DNA from: Moryella longum_A
Lineage (GTDB): Bacteria; Bacillota; Clostridia; Lachnospirales; Lachnospiraceae
Reading direction: 5' to 3'
DNA length: 64,000 nucleotides
Assembly: GCA_937990655.1 (NCBI GenBank)
Contig: CALKQX010000017.1
Coordinates: forward strand, 1 to 64,000
In this document: piece by piece, positions 16,137-25,271 of the stretch
Layout: each line of letters opens with the position of its first letter
How positions within the stretch are numbered: position 1 is the first letter of the stretch
Translations under genes and position numbers: made by a program
Notes under the pieces: generated by a model
The model's database searches: none
What the model was told of the DNA's origin: nothing
The model's input: the letters and a program-made list of their open reading frames with translations, nothing else

Positions 16137-18002
16137 ATGGGGCGATTGGATTACATCAACGGCCCGGAGGATATCAAGCGGATTTCCCCCGGGGAATGGG
16201 ATGCGCTTGCAGCGGAGATCAGACGCTTTCTGATTTCGCACTGTTCGGCGTGCGGCGGGCATCTCGCGAGCAATCTCGGCGTCGTGGAACTCACGATGGC
16301 CATGTATTTGAGCTTCTCTCCGCCGACGGATAAGATTATTTGGGATGTCGGACATCAGTCTTACACGCATAAAATTCTGAGCGGCCGCAAGAAGGACTTT
16401 GCGGGACTCAGGAGTTTCGGCGGCATCGCCGGTTTCCCGAAGCGGAACGAGAGTCCCTGCGACGCCTTCAACACGGGACACTCTTCGACTTCGATTTCGG
16501 CGGGCCTCGGCATGGCGACAGCGCGGGATCTCCGCGGCGAACAGCACGCGGTGATTTCTGTCATCGGAGACGGGGCGCTGACCGGCGGCATGGCCTACGA
16601 GGCGCTGAACAATGCGGGGCGCATGAAGTCGAACTTCATCATTGTCTTAAACGACAACCGCATGTCGATTTCTGAAAATGTGGGCGGCATGTCTGCCTAT
16701 CTGAATTCCATACGAACTTCGGCCGGATACAATCGTCTGAAAGAGAATGTCGCGGAGGCGCTCTTCGCGATTCCCGGCATCGGAAAGCACATGGTCGAGA
16801 GCCTTAGGACCACAAAGAACGGCATTAAGCAGCTCTTTGTTCCGGGCATGTTTTTCGAGAACCTCGGCGTGACCTATCTGGGCCCGGTGGACGGGCACGA
16901 CATCAAAAAGCTGATGCGTGTCTTTGAGGAGGCGCGACGCTTGCCGCGCGCCGTTCTCGTGCATGTCATTACGGAGAAGGGCAAGGGCTACCGCCCCGCG
17001 GAGCGGCATCCGGACCTTTTTCACGGCGTGGGACCCTTTGAACTGGCAACCGGCGTCCCGAAAAAGAACAAGCAATATCCGGATTACACCGATGTTTTTT
17101 CCAAGACCTTGATTCAGCTCGCTGCGGAGGATCCGAACATCGTTGCGGTGACGGCGGCGATGCCGGAGGGCACGGGACTCGCGGCCTTCGGCAGGCGCTA
17201 TCCGCAGCGCTGTTTTGACGTGGGCATTGCCGAGCAACACGCGGTGACGAGTGCTGCGGGCCTTGCGGCGGGCGGCATGAAGCCTGTGGTCGCGGTGTAC
17301 TCCTCCTTTTTACAGCGCGGCTTTGACCAGGTGCTGCACGATGTCTGTATCCAGAACCTGCCGGTTGTCTTCGCGATAGACCGCGCGGGCCTGGTCGGTG
17401 CGGACGGGGAGACCCACCAGGGGGTCTTCGATCTCTCATATCTCGGCTGTATTCCGAATATGACCATACTTGCGCCGAAGAATTGTTTTGAACTTGAAGA
17501 AGAACTTCGCTTTGCTTTTGCCTACGGCGGCCCGATTGCGATACGCTATCCGCGCGGCAAGGCCTATCGCGGACTCGCGGAACACAGGGAACCGATACGG
17601 TTCGGCAAGGCAGAGCTTATTTTCCGGGAGGAGAAGACAGCCCTGCTTGCGCTCGGCAGCATGGTGAGTACGGCAGAGCATGTCAGAGAGAAATTAAAGG
17701 CGCTCGGACAGCCCTGTACCTTGGTCAACATGCGTTTTGCGAAGCCGATCGACAAGGAACTCCTCGCCGAACTCGCAGAGACACATGAGAACTTTGTGAC
17801 GCTCGAGGAAAATGTGCTGCGCGGCGGCTTTGGCCTTGAGGTGGCCGAATGGGCTTCCTCACAGAAGAAGGAACTCTCGGTGACGCACATTGCGTTGCCG
17901 GACGCCTATGTGGAGCACGGCGATGTCTCGGTGCTTCGGAAACATCTCGGAATCGATTCGGATTCCGTGGTCGCGGTGTTGCGCGACAAGTATCACTGGT
18001 GA
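16137..18002 (+). CDS. dxs: 1-deoxy-D-xylulose-5-phosphate synthase
   Basis: DXS makes DXP from pyruvate and glyceraldehyde 3-phosphate, the entry step of the MEP isoprenoid pathway and a source for thiamin and pyridoxal. The 621-residue protein shows the TPP-binding block GDGALTGGMAYEALNNAG, the N-terminal HCSACGGHLASNLGVVELT, and the transketolase-type pyrimidine and C-terminal domains (DVGIAEQHAVTSAAGLA, DRAGLVGADGETHQGVFDLS). The ATG at 16137 follows GGACGGAG. An upstream in-frame ATG lies within ispA and adds residues foreign to the family, so it was not used. Confidence 0.97.
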   Translation: MGRLDYINGPEDIKRISPGEWDALAAEIRRFLISHCSACGGHLASNLGVVELTMAMYLSFSPPTDKIIWDVGHQSYTHKILSGRKKDFAGLRSFGGIAGFPKRNESPCDAFNTGHSSTSISAGLGMATARDLRGEQHAVISVIGDGALTGGMAYEALNNAGRMKSNFIIVLNDNRMSISENVGGMSAYLNSIRTSAGYNRLKENVAEALFAIPGIGKHMVESLRTTKNGIKQLFVPGMFFENLGVTYLGPVDGHDIKKLMRVFEEARRLPRAVLVHVITEKGKGYRPAERHPDLFHGVGPFELATGVPKKNKQYPDYTDVFSKTLIQLAAEDPNIVAVTAAMPEGTGLAAFGRRYPQRCFDVGIAEQHAVTSAAGLAAGGMKPVVAVYSSFLQRGFDQVLHDVCIQNLPVVFAIDRAGLVGADGETHQGVFDLSYLGCIPNMTILAPKNCFELEEELRFAFAYGGPIAIRYPRGKAYRGLAEHREPIRFGKAELIFREEKTALLALGSMVSTAEHVREKLKALGQPCTLVNMRFAKPIDKELLAELAETHENFVTLEENVLRGGFGLEVAEWASSQKKELSVTHIALPDAYVEHGDVSVLRKHLGIDSDSVVAVLRDKYHW

Positions 18003-18021
18003 GCGGGGGGAAGGAAACGGA

Positions 18022-18846
18022 ATGAAGGAAAGACTGGACGTACTGATGACAGGGCGCGGCCTTGCGGAGAGCCGCGAGAAGGCAAAAGCGCTCATCATGG
18101 CGGGTCTGGTATATGTGGATGGGCAGAGAGAGGACAAGGCGGGACAGAACTTCCCGTCCGAGGTCACAATCGAAGTGCGCGGAAACCGCCTTCCCTACGT
18201 GAGCCGCGGCGGCTTAAAACTCGAAAAAGCGCTGAAGGAGTTTCCGCTTTCGCTCGCCGGTAAAATTTGCATGGATGTCGGCGCATCGACCGGCGGTTTC
18301 ACGGACTGCATGTTGCAGCGAGGGGCCGTGAAGGTCTATGCGGTCGATGTGGGCCACGGTCAGCTCGACTGGAAGCTGAGAAACGACAATCGCGTCGTGT
18401 GTCTCGAGAAGACCAACATACGCTATGCGACGCGGGCGGAGGTCCCGGAAGAGATTGCCTTTTCTTCGATCGACGTCTCGTTTATCTCCCTTTCCAAGGT
18501 TCTCCCCGCGGTGCGCGCCCTGCTCGGAGCGGAGGCGGAAGTGGTGGCCCTCATCAAGCCCCAGTTCGAGGCGGGGAGAGAGCAGGTCGGAAAGCACGGC
18601 GTGGTGCGGGACGCAAAGGTCCACGTCGAAGTCATCGAAAACGTGCTCGACTATGCGGCTGCCTCCCGCTTTGTGCCGCTCGGCTTAAGCTTTTCTCCGA
18701 TACGCGGCCCGGAGGGCAATATCGAGTATCTGATTTGGCTGCGCAGCGTCGAGAACGGCGAGGATATGCCCGCAGAGGTGACGGCGGAGACCGCCCGCGC
18801 GGTGGTTGCCGCTGCGCATGAGACGCTTGCGGGGGGAAAGAAATGA
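18022..18846 (+). CDS. tlyA: TlyA family RNA methyltransferase
   Basis: The 274-residue protein joins an N-terminal S4 RNA-binding domain (KERLDVLMTGRGLAESREKA, residues 2-60) to a Rossmann methyltransferase with SAM loop MDVGASTGGFTD (84-95) and a catalytic-region motif SSIDVSFISL. Characterised TlyA proteins 2'-O-methylate rRNA; the old label hemolysin is a misnomer for many members. The ATG at 18022 has GGGGGGAAGG at suitable distance. It overlaps nadK by 4 bp (ATGA), as commonly seen in Firmicutes. Confidence 0.93.
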   Translation: MKERLDVLMTGRGLAESREKAKALIMAGLVYVDGQREDKAGQNFPSEVTIEVRGNRLPYVSRGGLKLEKALKEFPLSLAGKICMDVGASTGGFTDCMLQRGAVKVYAVDVGHGQLDWKLRNDNRVVCLEKTNIRYATRAEVPEEIAFSSIDVSFISLSKVLPAVRALLGAEAEVVALIKPQFEAGREQVGKHGVVRDAKVHVEVIENVLDYAAASRFVPLGLSFSPIRGPEGNIEYLIWLRSVENGEDMPAEVTAETARAVVAAAHETLAGGKK

Positions 18847-19679
18847 AGCGCTTTTTACTTTTTGTAAACCGCAGGAAAGAGCGGGCGGATGAGAAGGCAA
18901 AGGCCATACGGGAGCAGCTCCTGAGACTCGGCGCGCAGCGTGTCGATATCGAGGATCAAAGTACCCAGGGCATTACTGCGCTCGACTATGACTGTGTCGT
19001 TACACTCGGCGGTGACGGAACTTTAATCCGGGCGGCACGGGGCCTCGCCGGGAGCGGTCTCCCGCTCGCGGGCATCAACCTCGGGCACATGGGCTATCTC
19101 ACGGTGGCGAGTAAGGATGCAGAAATACCGCGTGTTTTGGATAAGCTGATTTTGGATGATTTTACAATCGAAGAGCGGATGATGCTTCAGGGACGCATCA
19201 TCCGAAACGGGCACGAGAGCCCGCGCGACCGGGAGTGGCTTGCGTTGAATGAGATTGTTGTTTCCCGCAAATCCAGTGCCGGACCCGTACATTTCTGCAT
19301 TTATGTGAACGGTGCTTTCTTGAATGAATATAAGGCAGATGGTATTATTATCTCAACACCGACCGGATCTACCGCTTACAATCTGAGCGCGGGAGGACCT
19401 ATCATTGATCCGGTCGCCCGTATGACAGTCTTGACACCGATATGTCCGCATTCGCTGTATCGCGCGAGCATTGTGCTCCGTGCGGAGGATGTGCTTGAAG
19501 TACGCATTCCGCCGGAGGAGGGGGGCATGCAGAGCGCGGATTTTGACGGCGCCGCGACCGAGCAGTTACTCGGCGGCGACAGCGTGCGCATTTCGGAGAG
19601 CAAGCTGACAACACCGGTCATCCGCATCGGGGCGGAAAGCTTTTTGGCACAATTGCGCAGCAAGATGACTGCGCTGTGA
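18843..19679 (+). CDS. nadK: NAD kinase
   Basis: NadK phosphorylates NAD to NADP. The 278-residue protein has the GGDGT signature at 56-60 followed by LIRAARG, the second signature block with TPTGSTAYNLSAGGPI, and a C-terminal all-beta domain. The ATG lies in the last codons of tlyA. In this window NAD supply also involves pncB and nudC at 54-57 kb. Confidence 0.95.
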   Translation: MKRFLLFVNRRKERADEKAKAIREQLLRLGAQRVDIEDQSTQGITALDYDCVVTLGGDGTLIRAARGLAGSGLPLAGINLGHMGYLTVASKDAEIPRVLDKLILDDFTIEERMMLQGRIIRNGHESPRDREWLALNEIVVSRKSSAGPVHFCIYVNGAFLNEYKADGIIISTPTGSTAYNLSAGGPIIDPVARMTVLTPICPHSLYRASIVLRAEDVLEVRIPPEEGGMQSADFDGAATEQLLGGDSVRISESKLTTPVIRIGAESFLAQLRSKMTAL

Positions 19680-19688
19680 GGGGGGCAG

Positions 19689-20138
19689 ATGAAGTTAGAG
19701 AGACATTCGAAAATTGTTGAGTTAATCGGTAAGAAAGAGATCGAGACGCAGGAAGAGCTGGTCGAAGAACTTCGACTGGCCGGTTTTCGTGTGACCCAGG
19801 CGACCGTGTCCCGCGACATTCGCGAGATGCGCCTCACGAAGGTCGCGACGGATAACGGCAAGCAGCGCTACACCGTCATGCAGAACGAGGATCCGAAGAT
19901 TGAAAAGTATGTCCGCATCCTGCGGGACAGCTATGTCGGGATGGACAGAGCGCAGAATATTCTGGTCGTGAAAACGGTCTCCGGTATGGCTATGGCGGTT
20001 GCGGCTTCGCTCGATGCCATGCATCTCCACGAGGCGGTGGGCTGTGTCGCGGGCGATGACACGGTCTTTTGCGCGACGCGCTCCACGGATGACGCTCTGC
20101 TCCTCATGGAACAAGTCAGAAAAATGGTTGTAGGTTGA
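19689..20138 (+). CDS. argR: Arginine repressor ArgR/AhrC
   Basis: The 149-residue hexameric regulator senses arginine and controls arginine synthesis and breakdown genes. The N-terminal winged helix holds QEELVEELRLAGFRVTQATV followed by SRDIREM; the C-terminal oligomerisation and arginine-binding domain ends with GCVAGDDTVFCATRS. GAGGGGGGCAG precedes the ATG. It sits between nadK and recN, exactly where Bacillus carries ahrC. No arginine genes are nearby, so it acts in trans. Confidence 0.95.
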   Translation: MKLERHSKIVELIGKKEIETQEELVEELRLAGFRVTQATVSRDIREMRLTKVATDNGKQRYTVMQNEDPKIEKYVRILRDSYVGMDRAQNILVVKTVSGMAMAVAASLDAMHLHEAVGCVAGDDTVFCATRSTDDALLLMEQVRKMVVG

Positions 20139-20146
20139 GGTGACTT

Positions 20147-21814
20147 ATGCTGCTGGGATTGCGGGTGAAGAACTTTGCCTTGATTCGAGAGGCGAGCCTC
20201 TCGTTTGAGGAGGGATTCACGGTGCTTTCCGGTGAGACCGGTGCCGGAAAATCCATCCTGATCGACTCTATCTCCGCCCTGCTGGGCGCAAAGACAGGCA
20301 GGGATATGATACGGAACGGCGAAGAGGCGGCGTATTTGGAGCTTGTTTTTTCCGTCGAGCGGCAAGAACTGAGAGAAAAACTGGCTGCGCTTTCGGTGTT
20401 CCCGGAAGAGGACGGAACGGTCATTGTGAGCCGTAAGATTCAAAAGAATCGGAGCCTCTCCCGTATCAACGGAGAGGCGGCAACGGCGCGGCAGTTAAAG
20501 GAACTCGCGGCCCTGCTGATCGACATTCACGGGCAGCATGAGGTGCAGACCCTGTTTTCGACCGAGATGCACGGAGAGATCCTCGACGAGAGCCTGACAC
20601 CCGAGGGACAGGCGGCAAAAGAGGCCTATGCGGCGGCCTACCGAAATTACCGCGCATTGAAGAAGCGGGAGCGCGAGAGCGCCGACCGCGCGGCCCTGCT
20701 CCGCGAGGCGGATTTACTCTCCTTTGAGCTGAAAGAACTCTCGGAGAGCGGCATACGCCCCGGAGAAGAGGCGGAACTCGCCGCGGCCTATACCCGCGCC
20801 AAGAATGCGGCGCGGCTCAAAGAGGCCCTCGGCATTGCGGAAGAAGCGCTCCGCACCGACGCGGTCAGTGAGGCGCTTCGCGCCGTTCGCTCCGTGGTGC
20901 GCTATTCGGACGCGCTGGGCGCCCTGGAGGGACAGCTGACGGAGTTGGATGCCCTCCTACAGGATGCCGAGGAAGCCGTGCGCACGGAGCGCGGTGAAAT
21001 CGAGAGCGACGAGGAGGACTTAAACCGACTCGGGGAGCGTCTCGATTTGATTCGACATCTGGAGGCAAAGTACGACTGCGACGAGGCGGGACTCTTAGAC
21101 TTATGTAAGGAAAAAGAAACGCGAGCGGCCGAAATCGAAGAATTAATTCAAAGCGCGGCCCGACTGAAGCAACAGAGCGAAGCCGCTCGGGCTGCCCTGG
21201 AGGCCGCTGCGGAGGAGCTCAGGCGTTTTCGACACACCGCTGCCGCCGCGCTCTCGGAGCGTGTCGAGCGGGAGTTGGCCGCCCTTAATTTCAAGGATGC
21301 GCGCTTTGAAATTCGCTTCGAAGAGCAGTCCGAATATACGGAACAAGGCGGCGAGAGTGCGGAATTTTATATTCGCACCAATCCCGGCGAAGCGGTCAAG
21401 CCGCTGCGCCAGATTGCGAGCGGCGGCGAGTTGTCTCGCGTCATGCTCGCGCTCCGCGCGGTGCTCGCGGCAAATGACAGGGTCGAAACCCTGATTTTTG
21501 ACGAGATCGATGCCGGTATCAGCGGCCGTACGGCCCAGTTGGTCTCGGAAAAGCTGATGGAGATCAGCCGCTCCCGCCAAGTACTCTGCATTACCCATCT
21601 CCCGCAACTCGCTGCCATGGCAGACCACCATTACCTGATCGAGAAGGCGTCGGACGGCAGCCGGACCGAGACGGAAATACGCGAAATTACGGGAGAGGCG
21701 CTCTACCTGGAACTCGGACGGCTGATCGGCGGCGCCGAGATTACGGACGGTGTTTTAAAGACAGCCGAGGAAATGAAACAACTTGCAGAGAAGAGAAAGG
21801 AAGGAATGAGATGA
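20147..21814 (+). CDS. recN: DNA repair protein RecN
   Basis: RecN is an SMC-like ATPase recruited early to double-strand breaks. The 555-residue protein has an N-terminal Walker A GETGAGKS (29-36), a long central coiled coil (about 150-370), the signature ASGGELSRVMLALRA, and Walker B TLIFDEIDAGISG. RBS TTGAGGTGAC lies before the ATG. It overlaps glgA by 4 bp. In spore-forming Firmicutes recN is normally followed by spoIVB and spo0A; here glycogen synthase follows. Confidence 0.96.
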   Translation: MLLGLRVKNFALIREASLSFEEGFTVLSGETGAGKSILIDSISALLGAKTGRDMIRNGEEAAYLELVFSVERQELREKLAALSVFPEEDGTVIVSRKIQKNRSLSRINGEAATARQLKELAALLIDIHGQHEVQTLFSTEMHGEILDESLTPEGQAAKEAYAAAYRNYRALKKRERESADRAALLREADLLSFELKELSESGIRPGEEAELAAAYTRAKNAARLKEALGIAEEALRTDAVSEALRAVRSVVRYSDALGALEGQLTELDALLQDAEEAVRTERGEIESDEEDLNRLGERLDLIRHLEAKYDCDEAGLLDLCKEKETRAAEIEELIQSAARLKQQSEAARAALEAAAEELRRFRHTAAAALSERVERELAALNFKDARFEIRFEEQSEYTEQGGESAEFYIRTNPGEAVKPLRQIASGGELSRVMLALRAVLAANDRVETLIFDEIDAGISGRTAQLVSEKLMEISRSRQVLCITHLPQLAAMADHHYLIEKASDGSRTETEIREITGEALYLELGRLIGGAEITDGVLKTAEEMKQLAEKRKEGMR

Positions 21815-23256
21815 AGAACATCTTATTTGCTGCTTCTGAGGCGGTCCCCTTCATAAAGACCGGAGGGCTCGCAGATGTCGCCGGATCCCTGCCGGCCTGT
21901 TTCGACCGGAGATACTTTGATGTGCGCGTTGTGCTCCCGAAGTATCTTGCGATTCCGGAGAGATACCGGAACGAGATGGAATATGTGACCCATTTTTACA
22001 TGGACTTTAACGGTGCGGACCGCTACGTCGGTGTGTTAAAGTATGTGGAGAACGGCGTCACCTTTTATTTCATTGACAACGAAGGCTATTTCGGCGGGGC
22101 GCGCCCCTACGGCGACTGGCTCTACGACCTCGAGAAATTTGCCTTCTTTTCCCGCGCGCTGCTCTCGGCGCTTCCGCTGATCGGCTTCCGTCCGGACGTG
22201 ATTCACTGCCATGACTGGCAGACCGGTCTTGTTCCGGTCTATCTGAAAGAGCGCTTCGCGGGCGGTGAGTTTTTCCGGGGCATCAAGTCTGTGATGACCA
22301 TACATAACCTGAAGTTCCAAGGCGTATGGGATGTCGAGACCATTCAGCGAATTACGGGACTCTCCGACTATTTCTTCACGCCGGACAAACTCGAGTCCTA
22401 TAAGAACGGAAATTATTTAAAGGGCGGCATTGTCTATGCGGATGCGGTGACGACCGTGAGCCCCACCTATGCAGAGGAAATTCAGATGCCGTTTTACGGG
22501 GAGGGCTTGGACGGACTGATGCGCGCACGGCGCAACTCGCTTCGCGGCATTGTAAACGGCATTGATTACCGCGAGTTTGAGCCGGCGACGGATCCCAAAA
22601 TTGCGCGGCAGTACGATGTGAGGACCTTCCGCCACGAGAAGAAAAAGAATAAAACCGCATTGCAGGAGCGTCTGGGGCTGCCGGTCGACGAAAAGAAATT
22701 TGTCATCGGTATTGTGTCCCGTCTGACCGACCAGAAGGGCTTTGACCTCATTCAAGGGGTCATCGAGGAACTTTGTCAGGAAGACTTGCAGTTTGTGGTG
22801 CTCGGCACCGGCGAGGAGCGTTACGAGAATCTGTTCCGCCACTACGACTGGAAATATCACGACAAGCTCTCGGCGCAGATTTACTATTCGGACGATGTGG
22901 CCCACGCGATTTATGCCGGCGCGGATGCCTATCTGATGCCTTCGCTTTTTGAGCCCTGCGGCCTCTCGCAGATGGTTGCGCTTCACTACGGAACTCTGCC
23001 CATAGTCCGGGAAACCGGCGGTTTAAAAGACACCGTAGAGCCATACAATCAATATGAAAACACGGGAACCGGTTTCTGCTTCACGAACTATAACGCCCAC
23101 GAAATGCTGGATTGCATACGTTATGCGAAGTGGGTGTACAGCGAACGGCGCCGGGACTGGAATCACATTGCGGATCGCGCGATGCAGGCGGACTACTCTT
23201 GGCAGCAGTCGGCGCTCAAGTACCAGGAGCTCTATGACTGGCTGATCGGATATTGA
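21811..23256 (+). CDS. glgA: Glycogen synthase (ADP-glucose type, GT5)
   Basis: GlgA extends alpha-1,4-glucan from ADP-glucose. The 481-residue protein has KTGGLADVAGSLP (16-28), the nucleotide-sugar-binding site of the family, DVIHCHDWQTGLVPVYL, SVMTIHNLKFQGVW and the C-terminal RLTDQKGFDLI and MPSLFEPCGLSQMVALHYGT with the catalytic-region Glu. The ATGA overlap with recN implies it rides on the nusB-recN transcript. The other glycogen genes (glgB, glgC) are not here; glgP begins at 62026. Confidence 0.96.
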   Translation: MKNILFAASEAVPFIKTGGLADVAGSLPACFDRRYFDVRVVLPKYLAIPERYRNEMEYVTHFYMDFNGADRYVGVLKYVENGVTFYFIDNEGYFGGARPYGDWLYDLEKFAFFSRALLSALPLIGFRPDVIHCHDWQTGLVPVYLKERFAGGEFFRGIKSVMTIHNLKFQGVWDVETIQRITGLSDYFFTPDKLESYKNGNYLKGGIVYADAVTTVSPTYAEEIQMPFYGEGLDGLMRARRNSLRGIVNGIDYREFEPATDPKIARQYDVRTFRHEKKKNKTALQERLGLPVDEKKFVIGIVSRLTDQKGFDLIQGVIEELCQEDLQFVVLGTGEERYENLFRHYDWKYHDKLSAQIYYSDDVAHAIYAGADAYLMPSLFEPCGLSQMVALHYGTLPIVRETGGLKDTVEPYNQYENTGTGFCFTNYNAHEMLDCIRYAKWVYSERRRDWNHIADRAMQADYSWQQSALKYQELYDWLIGY

Positions 23257-23290
23257 GCCCGCAGTGTGAGGTAAATAAGGGAAGGGTTGC

Positions 23291-23758
23291 ATGAGTATAT
23301 TTCATCAATTGCAAGCGAACCAGGTGCTAATCAGCGCCGTGCTCGGCTTTTTCGTGGCACAGCTGGTCAAATTCCTGATTGAATTTCGGGCAACGGGAAA
23401 AACAGACTTCGGGCGCTTGCTCGGAAACGGCGGTATGCCGAGTTCGCACAGTGCGACGGTCACGGCACTCTCCGTGAGTGCGGCCTATTGTCACGGTGTA
23501 AGCTCCTTTGAGTTTGCAATCAGCTTTATCCTTGCGATGATCGTGATGACAGACGCAATCGGTGTGCGGCAGGAGACCGGAAAACAGTCAAAGCTTCTGA
23601 ATAAGATGATGGAGACGGATTTCTGGAAGACGGAAGACCCCGATTTACTCCCCGTGAAGCTGAAGGAATTGGTGGGACACACGCCGCTGCAGGTGATGGC
23701 GGGCGTTGTGGTCGGCATCCTGGTTGCGCTCGTCGCGGAGTATGGGTTTTACCGCTGA
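23291..23758 (+). CDS. Divergent PAP2 family membrane protein (DUF212)
   Basis: The 155-residue integral membrane protein belongs to the DUF212 / YuiD group distantly related to type 2 phosphatidic acid phosphatases. The conserved motif GNGGMPSSHSATVTALS (residues about 46-62) supplies the Ser-His element of the PAP2 active site, and DAIGVRQETGKQSKLLNKM is a second family motif. Three to four hydrophobic helices are visible. GGGAAGGG precedes the ATG. The substrate is not known; a lipid or polyprenyl phosphate would suit the fold. Confidence 0.85.
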   Translation: MSIFHQLQANQVLISAVLGFFVAQLVKFLIEFRATGKTDFGRLLGNGGMPSSHSATVTALSVSAAYCHGVSSFEFAISFILAMIVMTDAIGVRQETGKQSKLLNKMMETDFWKTEDPDLLPVKLKELVGHTPLQVMAGVVVGILVALVAEYGFYR

Positions 23759-23763
23759 GGAGG

Positions 23764-24777
23764 ATGGATACGAGATTGATGAGAGAGAGAACAAGTCGTT
23801 TGCGGAAGCGGGGTGAGAAATTTGTCACCCTGCTTCTTGTCATATTTTGTTGCCTGCTTCTCTCGGCCTGCGGCCGGGAGAAAAAGGAGGAAACGGTTGC
23901 CGGAACGGCGCTTCCCTACAGCGAGAATCAGCTCCTCATGATTATCGCCTCGGCGCGCCGGGAGACCGAAGCGGTCTACGGGAGCGAAATCTGGGAGAAA
24001 CGCGTGAGCGGGGAAACCAAGACCTTTTCGGAAGCCTATTTCGATGAACTCAGACAATTTTTCTATGAGTTGAGCGCGCTGAACGGCATGGCGGAAGAAC
24101 GAAACGTAAAATTGGACACCGAGGAGACAAGGCGGCTGCACGAGGCAGCGCAGCGGTTTTACACGGAATCCGTGCAGGGGCAGAGCGGTTTCGGCTCGCT
24201 CGGCGAGGAGGAAGTCGAGTTCATGTTCCAGCAGTACGCGCGTGCGCTGAAGTTAAGAAAGGTGATGCGCGAGGACAGAAAGGCAGAGGTCAGCGAGAGC
24301 GAGGCAAAGGTCATTCATTTGCAGAATGCTGTCTTGGAGAGCCGCGAAACTGCGGACAAGCTGCGCGAAGAAGCCTTGGCGGGCAACGACTTCCGCACGC
24401 TTACGCGGAAGTACTGCGGGGCGGATGCGCCGGCCAAAAAAGTTGCGCGCGGTGAACTCGCGCCGGAACTTGAGCGGGTCGCTTTTGCAATGGAAGACAA
24501 TACCGTGAGCGCAGTTACCGAACTGGACGGGAAGTATTATGTATTCAAGTGCACCGAAAGCTATGACAAGGAGGAGACGGCAAAGCGCAGAAAAAAGCTG
24601 CAGGACGAGAGACTGCAGAATCTGGTGCGCGAAGCCTATGAGCGCTATCTTGCCGCACACCCCTTTGCCGAAAACGAGGGACTTTGGGACAGCGTAGAGG
24701 CAGCGGTCGGCAAGAGTTACAGCGGCGCGAACTTTTTTACGGCGGTCCGGGAGGCGCTGCGCTATGAAGGCGTATAA
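23764..24777 (+). CDS. Peptidylprolyl isomerase-like lipoprotein (PrsA/SurA type)
   Basis: The protein of up to 337 residues starts with a basic lead, a hydrophobic helix and lipobox LLSAC (Cys about 36), so it is an outward-facing lipoprotein. The middle is helical like a SurA/PrsA chaperone N-domain. Residues about 185-265 look like a parvulin domain that is short and poorly conserved (SRETADKLREEALAGNDFRTLTRKY, then GELAPELERVAFAMEDN and KYYVFKCTESYDKEE). Isomerase activity is uncertain. The ATG at 23764 sits immediately after GAGGAGG, too close for normal initiation; TTG 23776 or ATG 23779 are likely alternatives. It overlaps the next gene by 14 bp. Confidence 0.65.
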   Translation: MDTRLMRERTSRLRKRGEKFVTLLLVIFCCLLLSACGREKKEETVAGTALPYSENQLLMIIASARRETEAVYGSEIWEKRVSGETKTFSEAYFDELRQFFYELSALNGMAEERNVKLDTEETRRLHEAAQRFYTESVQGQSGFGSLGEEEVEFMFQQYARALKLRKVMREDRKAEVSESEAKVIHLQNAVLESRETADKLREEALAGNDFRTLTRKYCGADAPAKKVARGELAPELERVAFAMEDNTVSAVTELDGKYYVFKCTESYDKEETAKRRKKLQDERLQNLVREAYERYLAAHPFAENEGLWDSVEAAVGKSYSGANFFTAVREALRYEGV

Positions 24778-25261
24778 GGCAGAGGAACTCAGGGCTTTTA
24801 CCGAGGCTCTGTTTCGAGGAGACAGCTTTGACCGCTTCCTGCTCGTAGAGGCGAGCTTTCAGACCGCTTTTTCGCTGGAACTGGACGGCAGGGTGGCCAA
24901 GGACTGGTACAGTGAAGAGGAAAGACAGAGCAGAGGCGTCGAGGACTTTGTCCGCTGGGGCGAGGTGAAGACCTTGGCCTTTCAGGCGATACGCGGCAAG
25001 CGCGCGCCGAGCGCGTTTCGCGTGGTGCTGCGCCTTGACCTTGCGGAGAGCACGGCCTTTCTCGCGGAGAGCGGCAGTAAGCTGCGTCCGGAGGAAGTGA
25101 GCGGATTCTATTTGAATTTGAATTACGAGGAGAAAACGCTCCGCATTGTGAGCGGTGTGAGTGTCAAAGTGTTCCCCGGAGACAAGGGGCTCGAGCAACT
25201 CTGGGACCGGAGCGCTGCGGAGCGGCTACGGGCAATGGGACTGGTAATCGCCGAACTGTAA
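24764..25261 (+). CDS. DUF5721-like protein of unknown function
   Basis: The 165-residue cytoplasmic protein has no signal peptide or membrane segment. The pattern (FTEALFRGDSFDRFLLVEAS near the start, then WGEVKTLAFQAIRGKRAPSA and a mixed alpha/beta C-terminus ending RLRAMGLVIAEL) resembles a small Firmicute family of unknown function that I associate with DUF5721. It overlaps the PPIase-like lipoprotein gene by 14 bp and is followed after 10 bp by the sigma-like gene, so the three are likely cotranscribed. No catalytic residues can be named. Confidence 0.6.
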   Translation: MKAYKAEELRAFTEALFRGDSFDRFLLVEASFQTAFSLELDGRVAKDWYSEEERQSRGVEDFVRWGEVKTLAFQAIRGKRAPSAFRVVLRLDLAESTAFLAESGSKLRPEEVSGFYLNLNYEEKTLRIVSGVSVKVFPGDKGLEQLWDRSAAERLRAMGLVIAEL

Positions 25262-25271
25262 GGAGGCAGGC

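Noticed and set aside
18022..18846. TlyA as a haemolysin or virulence factor
   Set aside because: The S4 plus methyltransferase layout and the housekeeping operon context support rRNA methylation.
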